Assembly (NCBI GenBank): GCA_947585425.1
Contig: CANPWZ010000005.1
Coordinates: forward strand, 40,506 to 104,505
Direction: 5' to 3'
Length of the DNA: 64,000 nt
From: an uncultured Oscillospiraceae bacterium
GTDB lineage: Bacteria; Bacillota; Clostridia; Oscillospirales; Oscillospiraceae
The notes below the pieces were generated by a model, which was not told the DNA's origin, did not search any database, and saw only the letters and a list, made by a program, of their open reading frames with translations. Within the stretch, counting starts at the first letter, position 1. Each line of letters begins with the position of its first letter. A program made the translations under genes and the position numbers. This document shows, in pieces, positions 35,802 to 42,866 of the stretch.

Positions 35802-36653
35802 CTACGGCAAAATAATATCGTTCCTGATGGGCAACTTTTCATCCAGTGCTTTTTTCAAGGCTAAGTCCCAGAAGTCCCATTCATGTGCATAGCCCGGAAC
35901 TTCGTCATAGTCTACATCGTATCCATATTCCGTGAGAAGATCACGGGTGCCAAAGGCAAAATAGCGGATGAAGTCATTTCCCCCACACGTCATATACAGT
36001 TTGGGTAACGCCTTTCCTTCTTCAACATTTTTCTTTGCCGTGATAAACAAATCGTCATTCGGATCTGCGAACTTGACACCTAAACTTTCGAGCAGGGATG
36101 CATCTACTGCAAAGTCTGTCCTTCCATCATTTCCTGCGCTTTGCGAAACGACAGACATGATATTGGTAGCGTCCATGCCACCCCCGGACATGATCAGAGC
36201 AGCGGCGCATTTGTCCGCACCATAAATTGCCCACTTTGTAGCGGCTATTGAACCCATTGAAAGCCCACCAACAAAGGTATCTTCACGCCGATCAGAAATT
36301 GGGAACATTGATGTGCAGACCTTGGGTAGCTCATAGAAAATGTAGTCCCAATATTTCGCGGGCCAAGGAAGGGTATTGTCCGGCTGATTGACATAACACG
36401 AGTTGTAGCCCGCAGGCATTACAACGGCGATTTTATGCTCATCAGCATACCTGAGAATATTAGAGAAATTCAGATAGTCAGAATCATCTCCGGTGCCACC
36501 GTGAAACAGGTAGAGGACTTGGAACTTGGAACCCGGTACATAGCTTTCTGCTTTCCCGTTTGGCGCATCAAATAGCGTCCAGGAAGGGAGGATCATGGTC
36601 ACGTTTGTCTGCTGCATCAATGCCTGCGATAGAAAATTGAATCTAACTAACAT
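35802..36653 (-). CDS. Alpha/beta-hydrolase fold esterase (EstA/esterase D-like)
   Basis: The catalytic triad is visible: Ser in GGLSMGS, Asp in CGGNDF and His in GYAHEWDFW. The oxyanion region is YLFHGGTGDD. The 283-aa length suits the family of tributyrin, feruloyl or acetyl esterases and S-formylglutathione hydrolases. There is no signal peptide, so it is cytoplasmic. It is paired with the GPH sugar transporter 36 bp upstream on the same strand, which suggests deacylation of an imported esterified sugar or glycoside. Its GC content is lower than that of the host genes, indicating horizontal origin. Confidence 0.82.
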   Translation of the reverse strand: MLVRFNFLSQALMQQTNVTMILPSWTLFDAPNGKAESYVPGSKFQVLYLFHGGTGDDSDYLNFSNILRYADEHKIAVVMPAGYNSCYVNQPDNTLPWPAKYWDYIFYELPKVCTSMFPISDRREDTFVGGLSMGSIAATKWAIYGADKCAAALIMSGGGMDATNIMSVVSQSAGNDGRTDFAVDASLLESLGVKFADPNDDLFITAKKNVEEGKALPKLYMTCGGNDFIRYFAFGTRDLLTEYGYDVDYDEVPGYAHEWDFWDLALKKALDEKLPIRNDIILP

Positions 36654-36689
36654 TTTTACCCCTCATTTCTTTTTTGTGTATGTTTGTCA

Positions 36690-38087
36690 TTATCGTTCCA
36701 ATTCTGCCGCTTCGCCAAATTTTGCTTTCAGAAGTTTCTCAGCCTCATCTTTAGAGATTTTATTCGTGTTGTATTGAGCCATAATCTGCACATCCGCAGT
36801 CCTTAACTTGTAAAACTGCAACGTTATTACGGCTAAAATCATTCCAACAGCAGGACCAAGAGTGTAAAGAATCCATACTCCACCTGCGACAGACGGAGGC
36901 TGAATGGCACCCTCACCAGTTACGAATCCAAAACCCGCCAGTATTAGCATCGCAATCGGGCCACTGATTGAACCAACTAATTTAGAGAAAAATGTTTGTA
37001 CGGATGCAGCCATTCCCTCAGCACGTTCGCCCGTATGATATGTACCGTACTCAATGCAGTCAGGTGTGAACGTAAACAGGAGGATATTATTTGCGCCTGT
37101 GAAGAAACCCTGGATAAACATCATGATGAAGAACACGGTCAAATTAGAATACCCGATAAAGAACAACACGATGCCAATTAGGGCTGCGATAATGTTGCTG
37201 GTTAAATAGACGGCGAACTTGTCAACTTTCTTTATGATGATTGGGATCGCAATACCGGAAATCAGCAAAGGAAGTAGCGACAAAAGGCTTATGATCGAAG
37301 CAAGATCCTGATTTCCCAAACAAATACGTGCAAAGTAGATTTGGATGTACTGTGTGAAATTCAGCAGGCCGCTCATAAGAAGTGCGCCATAAAAAATAAT
37401 CAGGTATTTGTTTTTTATGACGTAATTCAGCATTTGCTTCAGTGTGATGGATTTTTCACGCCTTACAATATGACGCTCTTTCCCGTTTACAAGTAACGGA
37501 AACATTGCAATACAAGCCACAATCGTGAAAATAATTCCCACGGCAAGCCATCCAAACCGGGCTTGAAGTATAGGTATTGACACACTTGAAACTGTGACAC
37601 CAATCATGGCAAAAAACCGGCCTATTGCCAGGAGTTGATTGCGCTCTCTCACATCGTCAGTCATAGATGTGGGCAGTACAAAAATGGGAACGTCACATAG
37701 CGTATATGACATACTCCATGCGACATATCCGACTGTCGCCCAAACCACTTTTACTACGGGACTCCCTTGATTCGGCAGTAAGAAAAAGAAAACGGAACTG
37801 ACGAAAATCAAGGGAAAAGAAATCCGTATCCAAGGCAAAAATCGTCCGGATTTGAAATGCACTTTGTCGATAATTACTCCAAGAATAGGATCGTTTACCG
37901 CATCCCAGATTTTAGTGAACAGCATAATTGCGGCTATGGATGTAAGCGTTATGCCGACATCCGTAAAGAACGTCTGCATATTGATGGCGACCAAGCCATA
38001 GAAAATGTTTTGTCCGAGGAAATAGACCCAATAGCTTATTCGTTCTTTTTTTTGCAGAGCTGTACTTTCCTGTTTTGCACTTTCCAT
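36690..38087 (-). CDS. GPH-family (glycoside-pentoside-hexuronide) MFS transporter
   Basis: Twelve membrane segments with GPH signatures: YFLGQNIFYGLV at the first helix, FTKIWDAVNDPILGVIIDK in loop 2-3 and YTLCDVPIF in the middle. Length 465 aa is typical. These symporters import sugars or glycosides with Na+ or H+. AGGAGG precedes the start. It forms an operon with the esterase and is divergent from an AraC regulator, so the three genes make a self-contained sugar-uptake cassette carried by the mobile element. Confidence 0.88.
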   Translation of the reverse strand: MESAKQESTALQKKERISYWVYFLGQNIFYGLVAINMQTFFTDVGITLTSIAAIMLFTKIWDAVNDPILGVIIDKVHFKSGRFLPWIRISFPLIFVSSVFFFLLPNQGSPVVKVVWATVGYVAWSMSYTLCDVPIFVLPTSMTDDVRERNQLLAIGRFFAMIGVTVSSVSIPILQARFGWLAVGIIFTIVACIAMFPLLVNGKERHIVRREKSITLKQMLNYVIKNKYLIIFYGALLMSGLLNFTQYIQIYFARICLGNQDLASIISLLSLLPLLISGIAIPIIIKKVDKFAVYLTSNIIAALIGIVLFFIGYSNLTVFFIMMFIQGFFTGANNILLFTFTPDCIEYGTYHTGERAEGMAASVQTFFSKLVGSISGPIAMLILAGFGFVTGEGAIQPPSVAGGVWILYTLGPAVGMILAVITLQFYKLRTADVQIMAQYNTNKISKDEAEKLLKAKFGEAAELER

Positions 38088-38149
38088 AATACATTCCTCC
38101 TAAAAAGTCTTGTAAAATATTCACCCTAATGCTATCATAGTCTATAAGA

Positions 38150-38190
38150 TGTATCATTTTATGGCTTCATTTGAATAATTGTATCGTTTT
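38150..38190. promoter_or_regulatory. Direct repeats in the GPH/AraC divergent promoter region
   Basis: TGTATCATTTT (38150-38160) and TGTATCGTTTT (38180-38190) are direct repeats 30 bp apart in the AT-rich spacer between the transporter and the AraC gene; candidate operators for the AraC regulator. Confidence 0.45.
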
Positions 38191-38225
38191 CATTATATTC
38201 TTCACTTTTGGGGGAGGAATCTGTT

Positions 38226-39254
38226 ATGAATTTTGATGTAAGAGATGAATCAATAGAGATAATGAACGTCAAGGGAAGAATGAAGAATAAAAAACTATCC
38301 GTGGAAAAACTCCCTGATGTAATTCTAACTGAGCAACCCATTGAGCTTCAATTTGTTTCATTCAGCAGGGATGGATTCGGTCACAGAAGCTCCTTTGGAC
38401 ATCACTGGCAGCTTGAGTTCGATTTTCATGTTGACACAGCATCTTCTTCAATTTTAAGTAAGCCTCACAGGCATGACTATTGGGAAATAATCATAGCTGA
38501 CACAGGCACTTTGGAAATGCAAATCGAATCATCTCTATATCATTTGAATAGAGGAGATATTTGTATATTGAACCGTGCCACCCGTCATGCGGAACATTTC
38601 CAGTCGGGGCAGACCGTTATCTATGTGGTATTGTCAATGGAATACATTGCATCTTGGCCAAAGGATACGAATATTGCATTTGGAAAACCAATATCACAGT
38701 TGTTTGAAAATGGCATGAACCTACCATATTATCAAAATAAAGACTACATTATTGCGGGGCCAGCAAAAGAAAAAGCATATAGTTCTGTTTTAGAAATTAT
38801 CCAGGCAATGAAAGAAGAATTCTTGAATAATTTGCCCGGAAACAGATACTTGATGAAGGGCCTTGTCTACAGACTTATTAACACAGTTACCGTATCAAAA
38901 GCATACACGGTCGATTATTGTGATATGAGGGCTGAGGATAAATTTGGTCTGGCAGATTCGGCAAAAAGAATCATAGACAAGAACAAGCGCCGCACCACTT
39001 TGTTTGAACTTGAAAGAGCGTTACAATACTCTGGCCCATATATCAATCGGTTATTTAAGGAAAAATATCATTGTTCCATAGCTGAATATAATCAAAGCAC
39101 GTGTCTCCAATACATGGCCAACCAGTTGTTGACAACAAGGAAAACAGTAGAAGAAATCTGCCATAAAATAGGCTATACTAATAGAACGAATTTATATAGA
39201 CTGTTTAGGGAAAAGTATGGTTGCTCTCCGAGGGAATTCAGAAAGAATAGGTAG
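38226..39254 (+). CDS. AraC-family transcriptional regulator
   Basis: The ATG at 38226 follows GGGGAGG at eight bases; the TTG at 38208 used in the track is less likely. The N-terminal cupin-like sensor (about 80-150: KPHRHDYWEIIIADTG, LNRGDICILNRATRH) is followed by a C-terminal double helix-turn-helix (about 245-342), with FELERALQYSGPYINRLFKEKY and VEEICHKIGYTNRTNLYRLFREKYGCSPREFR. It most likely activates the divergent GPH transporter/esterase operon in response to a sugar. Low GC like its cargo neighbours. Confidence 0.87.
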   Translation: MNFDVRDESIEIMNVKGRMKNKKLSVEKLPDVILTEQPIELQFVSFSRDGFGHRSSFGHHWQLEFDFHVDTASSSILSKPHRHDYWEIIIADTGTLEMQIESSLYHLNRGDICILNRATRHAEHFQSGQTVIYVVLSMEYIASWPKDTNIAFGKPISQLFENGMNLPYYQNKDYIIAGPAKEKAYSSVLEIIQAMKEEFLNNLPGNRYLMKGLVYRLINTVTVSKAYTVDYCDMRAEDKFGLADSAKRIIDKNKRRTTLFELERALQYSGPYINRLFKEKYHCSIAEYNQSTCLQYMANQLLTTRKTVEEICHKIGYTNRTNLYRLFREKYGCSPREFRKNR

Positions 39255-39332
39255 CATTGTTTTTTGTCTTATCTGCTGACAGAACAGAGAACAATCAATC
39301 TTAGTGGCTATTCACTCAATAGCTCAATCAAA

Positions 39333-39393
39333 ATACACGTCCCACGGTGGGATTCTGTTTTCGACACAAAATGCGTCTCACCGTGGGATTTAT
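39333..39393. repeat. Short palindromes TCCCACGGTGGGA and CTCACCGTGGGA
   Basis: In the 355-bp gap between the AraC gene and mobC, palindromic motifs related to the one at 39949-39967 recur (share the CTCAC/GTGGG core). They may mark rearranged copies of one mobilisation-region sequence. Confidence 0.4.
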
Positions 39394-39492
39394 TTTGCGT
39401 GAGCCGGGTCGTCTCTCCAGCATGGCGAAAGCCGGCCCCTGCCGACTTTGCGGGTATGTTCCCCTTAGTGACCACCAACGCCGCGGGGCGTT

Positions 39493-39565
39493 GCCTGTCA
39501 AGGTCCGCCCGGCAAAGCCGGGCGGCTTGCGACGATTGCGAAAGCAATCGCCGGCCTTGACGGGC
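39493..39565. other. Three-way-junction DNA/RNA structure, candidate origin-of-transfer region
   Basis: An outer stem (GTCAAGG with CCTTGAC) encloses two perfect hairpins: CCGCCCGGC-AAA-GCCGGGCGG (39505-39525) and CGATTGC-GAAA-GCAATCG (39533-39550). No protein-like frame covers it. It lies directly downstream of mobC, where the relaxase gene would be expected; oriT or a single-strand-origin role is inference. Confidence 0.45.
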
Positions 39566-39609
39566 GGCACCCTGCGGCGTATCATCCACCCCAGGGAACG
39601 CCCGCCCCT

Positions 39610-39918
39610 TCACAGGGCGTCCTTGACCATACGATGTACCTGGTTGACCAGCTTGGTGGCCTCCTGTATATCAGTCACAGAAACGCTTTTTTGCAGGTTG
39701 GCCCAGTAAGCGATTTGGTTGATATTCCTGCCGATGGCGGAAAGTTCCCGGAGTAAGGCGGCGTAGGTTTCGGGCGGCTTTGGGCGCAGTTGAACGCCGG
39801 ATGCGAGCATACGGATAAACGGGTCGATCCCCAGACCGGCCTTGTCCGCCTCCGCCTTTAGATGGCGGTACTCCTGCTCATTCATCCACACGCTCACATG
39901 GCGGTTTCGCTTTCTCAT
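39610..39918 (-). CDS. mobC: MobC-like relaxosome accessory protein
   Basis: The ATG at 39918 (AAAGGAG upstream) begins MRKRNRHVSVWMNEQEY, a ribbon-helix-helix start typical of MobC. The family motif around IGRNINQIAYWAN lies near residue 65. The 102-aa length is normal. MobC helps the relaxase open DNA at oriT. The relaxase that normally follows is missing; a structured non-coding stretch and the cargo genes are found instead. Confidence 0.8.
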   Translation of the reverse strand: MRKRNRHVSVWMNEQEYRHLKAEADKAGLGIDPFIRMLASGVQLRPKPPETYAALLRELSAIGRNINQIAYWANLQKSVSVTDIQEATKLVNQVHRMVKDAL

Positions 39919-39948
39919 ACTGGCTCCTTTCGTTGTCGCATAAAAAAT

Positions 39949-39967
39949 GCGTCTCACGGTGAGACGC
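39949..39967. repeat. Palindrome GCGTCTCAC-G-GTGAGACGC upstream of mobC
   Basis: A perfect 9-bp inverted repeat with a single central base, about 30 bp before the mobC start. Candidate MobC binding site or part of oriT. Confidence 0.5.
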
Positions 39968-39999
39968 GAAACGGGTCGGGGTCTTAGGGGCGGATGCCC

Positions 40000-40653
40000 C
40001 TAACAAGGGTCATTTGTGCTACCAAATGACATACTTGCTCGGACAGCGCCGCCTATGGCGTCGCTGTGCGGAGGTGGAGTGTCCTGTTGACAGCGTGGGG
40101 GGCGTTGGTAGTGTTCTGAAGTCGGCCCAGGTTGTTTAGGATTGATAGATTGATTGATATAGCTGAGATCAGTATAGTTCTTATCAGTATAATTTCCGTC
40201 CCCTTTCGGGAAGTGCTGACATTTGAAGATGGGAAGTCCAGAGGTCGGGTTTTCCGACTTCTGGAGGTCGGTTTGTTCATCGCCTTGGAGGTCCTGTTCT
40301 TCGACACTGATAAAATCCTTGACATAGATTTTTGCCGGTTTGCCCTGACCCTGCTTGACCCGCTCAATCAGGGCGTATTTCTCCAACTCGGCCAGCAGGC
40401 GGACGGCCTTATTGTGTCCGCAAGCCAGGGCTTCCTGGATGTTATCCAGAGTGAAATAGATAAAGATGCCGTTCCTTTCGCCCAGCCAGCCATTTTGCAA
40501 AGACAGCCCCATGCGATCCAGCATGAGGCCATAGAGCAGCTTGGCGTCGGTGGACATCCCCCTGAACCGTTCATCTGTCATCAGAGCGCGGGGGATACGG
40601 AAGAAACTGAATTGCTCAGCCTCGTCGCCATGAAAGTAGCTGTTTTCTGACAT
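40000..40653 (-). CDS. repA: RepA_N-type replication initiator of transposon/plasmid origin
   Basis: The ATG at 40653 has AGGAGGT at the right distance. The N-terminal winged-helix RepA_N domain is clear (FFRIPRALMTDERFRGMSTDAKLLYGLMLDRM, then NIQEALACGHNKAVRLLAELEKYALI). The C-terminal half is low-complexity and polar, as in Tn1549-type elements, but the protein (217 aa) may be shortened. It suggests that the element can or could replicate as a circle after excision. Confidence 0.8.
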   Translation of the reverse strand: MSENSYFHGDEAEQFSFFRIPRALMTDERFRGMSTDAKLLYGLMLDRMGLSLQNGWLGERNGIFIYFTLDNIQEALACGHNKAVRLLAELEKYALIERVKQGQGKPAKIYVKDFISVEEQDLQGDEQTDLQKSENPTSGLPIFKCQHFPKGDGNYTDKNYTDLSYINQSINPKQPGPTSEHYQRPPRCQQDTPPPHSDAIGGAVRASMSFGSTNDPC

Positions 40654-40681
40654 TGGTTTACCTCCTGTGCATAAGAAAAGA

Positions 40682-40701
40682 CCACGATTGTCAAATCGTG
40701 G
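40682..40701. terminator. Hairpin near the right end of the element
   Basis: CCACGATT-GTCA-AATCGTGG, followed on the plus strand by CCTTTTCT. Lies upstream of repA and about 100 bp inside the right end. Confidence 0.45.
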
Positions 40702-40799
40702 CCTTTTCTGTCTGTTTGATTTTGTCACTTAGGCTCGCTTTTTGGGTAACTGCCTCATAAAAAGTTGCATTTTGTCTTGTGCTTTATCAGCAGCCACCT

Positions 40800-40803
40800 A
40801 ATG
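40800..40803. other. attR core (AATG), overlapping the cstA start codon
   Basis: See attL at 33839. Here AATG contains the ATG of cstA. Joining the left flank (ending AAAGGAAAGAAAAACC) to AATG and the cstA codons recreates a gene start with a ribosome-binding site. Confidence 0.75.
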
Positions 40804-42222
40804 ATAACATTTTGTTGCGCGATCCTCCTTCTCATCGGAGGCTATTTCCTGTATGGGAAACTGGTTGAAAAAGTATTCCGTCCTGACGACAGGCAGACGC
40901 CGGCCGTTGAGCATCCGGACGGCGTGGACTATGTGCCGATGAAGACCTGGCGGGTGTTTTTGATCCAGCTGTTGAACATCGCGGGCACCGGCCCGATCTT
41001 TGGACCGCTGATGGGCGCGGTATTCGGCCCGGTGGTATTTTTGTGGATCGTATTCGGTTCCATTCTGGGCGGCGCTGTACACGATTACATGAGCGGCATG
41101 ATCTCGGTGCGGATGAACGGCGCGTCGGTGTCGGAGATCGTAGGGAAGTATCTGGGAAAAGCGGCCAAACAGGTGATGCGGGTATTCTCCGTGGTACTGC
41201 TGATCCTGGTCGGGGCGGTGTTCACCACGAGCCCCGCGGCGCTGATCGCCCGGCTCACCCCGGACTGGATGAACGCCACGTTCTGGGTGGTGGTGATCCT
41301 GGCGTATTACCTGCTGGCTACCCTGCTGCCCATTGATAAGGTCATCGGAAAACTGTACCCCGTGTTCGGCGGGGTGCTGGTGCTGATGGCGGTGGGCATC
41401 ATCGGCGGCCTGATCGCAGGCGGCTACCATCTGCCGGAGATCTCCTTTGTGAACCAGCACCCGGACGGGCGGCCCGTCTGGCCGTTTATGTTCGTCACAG
41501 TGGCCTGCGGGGCGGTGTCGGGCTTCCATGCCACACAGTCGCCGATGATGGCCCGGTGCCTGAAAGCCGAAAAGGACGGCCGTAAGGTGTTTTACGGCGC
41601 TATGATCGCGGAAAGCGTCATCGCCCTGATATGGGCGGCGGCCGGCGTGGCGTTTTACGGCGCGACCGGCGGCCTGCAGCAGGCGCTGGCGGATCTGGGG
41701 CAGTCGGGGGTCGTGTACGACATCTCGGTCAAGCTGTTGGGCGCCGTTGGCGGCGCGCTGGCCATCATCGGCGTGGTGGCCTGCCCGGTCTCCTCCGGCG
41801 ACACGGCGTTCCGCAGCGCGCGGCTGACCATCGCCGACTGGTTCCACATCGACCAGTCCAAACTGCCGAAGCGTCTGGCCATCACCCTGCCGCTGCTGGG
41901 GGTGGGGGCGCTGCTGACACAGCTGAACTTCGATGTCATCTGGCGGTATTTTTCCTGGAGCAATCAGACGCTGGCCATGATCACCCTGTGGGCGGCGGCC
42001 ATGTACCTGGCCCGGAACGCGGAGAAATGGTGGTATTCGCTGATGTGCGCGGTCCCGGCCGCCTTTATGTCCGGCGTATCCTCTACCTATATCCTGATGG
42101 CCGAGGAGGGCTTCCGGCTCTCCCAGAGCATCGCCTATCCCGTTGGCGCAGTGTTCGCTTTGGCCTGTACAGCGCTCTACGCGGTAAAGGCCGGCGGAAA
42201 ACGGCATGAGAAAACCCTGTGA
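40801..42222 (+). CDS. cstA: CstA-family carbon-starvation transporter
   Basis: About 14 membrane segments, 473 aa. Family signatures include GGYFLYGKLVEKVF, NIAGTGPIFGPLMGAVFG and VACGAVSGFHATQSPMMARC. CstA/BtsT proteins import pyruvate or peptides. The track start (TTG 40765) lies in element DNA; the native start is the ATG at 40801, precisely at the right att core. The element has cut the gene from its ribosome-binding site, so present expression is doubtful. Before insertion it followed the degenerate RsbW gene by 21 bp and belonged to the LytTR-controlled operon 2. Confidence 0.9.
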   Translation: MITFCCAILLLIGGYFLYGKLVEKVFRPDDRQTPAVEHPDGVDYVPMKTWRVFLIQLLNIAGTGPIFGPLMGAVFGPVVFLWIVFGSILGGAVHDYMSGMISVRMNGASVSEIVGKYLGKAAKQVMRVFSVVLLILVGAVFTTSPAALIARLTPDWMNATFWVVVILAYYLLATLLPIDKVIGKLYPVFGGVLVLMAVGIIGGLIAGGYHLPEISFVNQHPDGRPVWPFMFVTVACGAVSGFHATQSPMMARCLKAEKDGRKVFYGAMIAESVIALIWAAAGVAFYGATGGLQQALADLGQSGVVYDISVKLLGAVGGALAIIGVVACPVSSGDTAFRSARLTIADWFHIDQSKLPKRLAITLPLLGVGALLTQLNFDVIWRYFSWSNQTLAMITLWAAAMYLARNAEKWWYSLMCAVPAAFMSGVSSTYILMAEEGFRLSQSIAYPVGAVFALACTALYAVKAGGKRHEKTL

Positions 42223-42242
42223 CCGTTGAGGTCACAGGGTTT
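42212..42242 (+). terminator. cstA terminator
   Basis: AAACCCTGTGACC pairs perfectly with GGTCACAGGGTTT around a GTTGA loop; it includes the stop codon. Confidence 0.8.
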
Positions 42243-42245
42243 CGA

Positions 42246-42336
42246 TGGCGCGGAAGGAGGGATTTGAACCCTCGCGCGCTTTTAGACGCCTACTCCCTTA
42301 GCAGGGGAGCCCCTTCGGCCACTTGGGTACTTCCGC
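42246..42336 (-). tRNA. tRNA-Ser (GCT anticodon)
   Basis: 91-nt class II tRNA on the minus strand. Acceptor GCGGAAG/CTTCCGC, anticodon loop CTGCTAA (GCT), long variable arm and encoded CCA. Confidence 0.95.
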
Positions 42337-42369
42337 AAGCCGAACATCAGAGAACTGATGGAATTTTTA

Positions 42370-42456
42370 TGGCGGAGAGAGTGGGATTCGAACCCACGGC
42401 CCTTTCGGGTCACCGGTTTTCAAGACCGGCTCCTTAAACCACTCGGACATCTCTCC
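42370..42456 (-). tRNA. tRNA-Ser (TGA anticodon)
   Basis: 87-nt class II tRNA on the minus strand. Acceptor GGAGAGA with its complement, anticodon loop CTTGAAA (TGA) between CCGGT/ACCGG, long variable arm and encoded CCA. Co-transcribed with tRNA-Ser(GCT). Confidence 0.95.
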
Positions 42457-42483
42457 CAATCGGATGGGCCAGACGCGAAAATT

Positions 42484-42512
42484 ATACTACCATATTTGTG
42501 CCCGGATGTCAA
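42484..42512 (-). promoter_or_regulatory. Promoter of the tRNA-Ser pair
   Basis: Minus strand TTGACA (42507-42512), 17-bp spacer, TAGTAT (42484-42489). It is back-to-back with the leuA leader promoter; the two -35 boxes are 22 bp apart. Confidence 0.7.
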
Positions 42513-42534
42513 CGGGAAAATTCCGCCGAAGGGC

Positions 42535-42563
42535 TTGACAAGCGGGATGTTCTCCGATAAAAT
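42535..42563 (+). promoter_or_regulatory. Promoter of the leuA T-box leader
   Basis: TTGACA (42535-42540), 17-bp spacer, TAAAAT (42558-42563). Transcription should start near 42570, just before the T-box stem I. Confidence 0.75.
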
Positions 42564-42569
42564 AGGCGT

Positions 42570-42835
42570 GCTGAAAGGCGCTGATGGGAAGAAGACACGT
42601 CCCATCCCGCTCAGAGAGCCGGCGGTCGGTGCGAGCCGGTGCGGAACGACGTGTGTATACTGGCCCCGGAGCCGCCGCCCCCAACCGGTTACGCAGTAGG
42701 GACGGACGGGAGACCCCGTTACAGGTCATGGCCTTGCTGGAGGCCGAGAGCGCGCATCGGGTGACCGTGCGCGGAACAAGGGTGGTACCGCGTGATCATT
42801 CACGCCCCTGACAAACTTGTCGGGGGCGTTTTTCA
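42570..42835 (+). ncRNA. T-box riboswitch (leucine) upstream of leuA
   Basis: The T-box consensus AGGGTGGTACCGCG is present at about 42778-42791, preceded by a long structured stem I (CCGGCGGTCGGTGCGAGCCGG region) and followed by an intrinsic terminator (CGCCCCTGACAA with TTGTCGGGGGCG, then TTTTT; 42802-42835). The likely specifier is CTG before GCCCCGGAGC, a leucine codon, matching the downstream gene. Uncharged tRNA-Leu would stabilise the antiterminator and turn leuA on. Confidence 0.88.
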
Positions 42836-42866
42836 TCCCCCGGATTTTCCAAAGGAGGAATCTGCT

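Larger units (their letters stand above)
33843..40799. mobile_element. Serine-recombinase integrative element (decayed Tn1549-like), about 7 kb
   Basis: Bounded by AATG cores and inverted GCTGATAAAG arms. It contains a large serine recombinase at the left end, a tnpW remnant, low-GC cargo (esterase, GPH transporter, AraC regulator), mobC and a repA-like gene at the right end. No relaxase or conjugation genes are present, so it can at most be mobilised or excised, not self-transferred. Confidence 0.8.

Noticed and set aside
39308-39709. Overlapping ORFs of 85-120 aa on both strands between the AraC gene and mobC
   Set aside because: Arg/Pro/Ala-rich translations over a hairpin-rich non-coding block, without ribosome-binding sites.
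40765-40800. N-terminal extension of CstA starting at TTG 40765
   Set aside because: These codons belong to the mobile element end; the family-like sequence starts at the ATG inside the att core.
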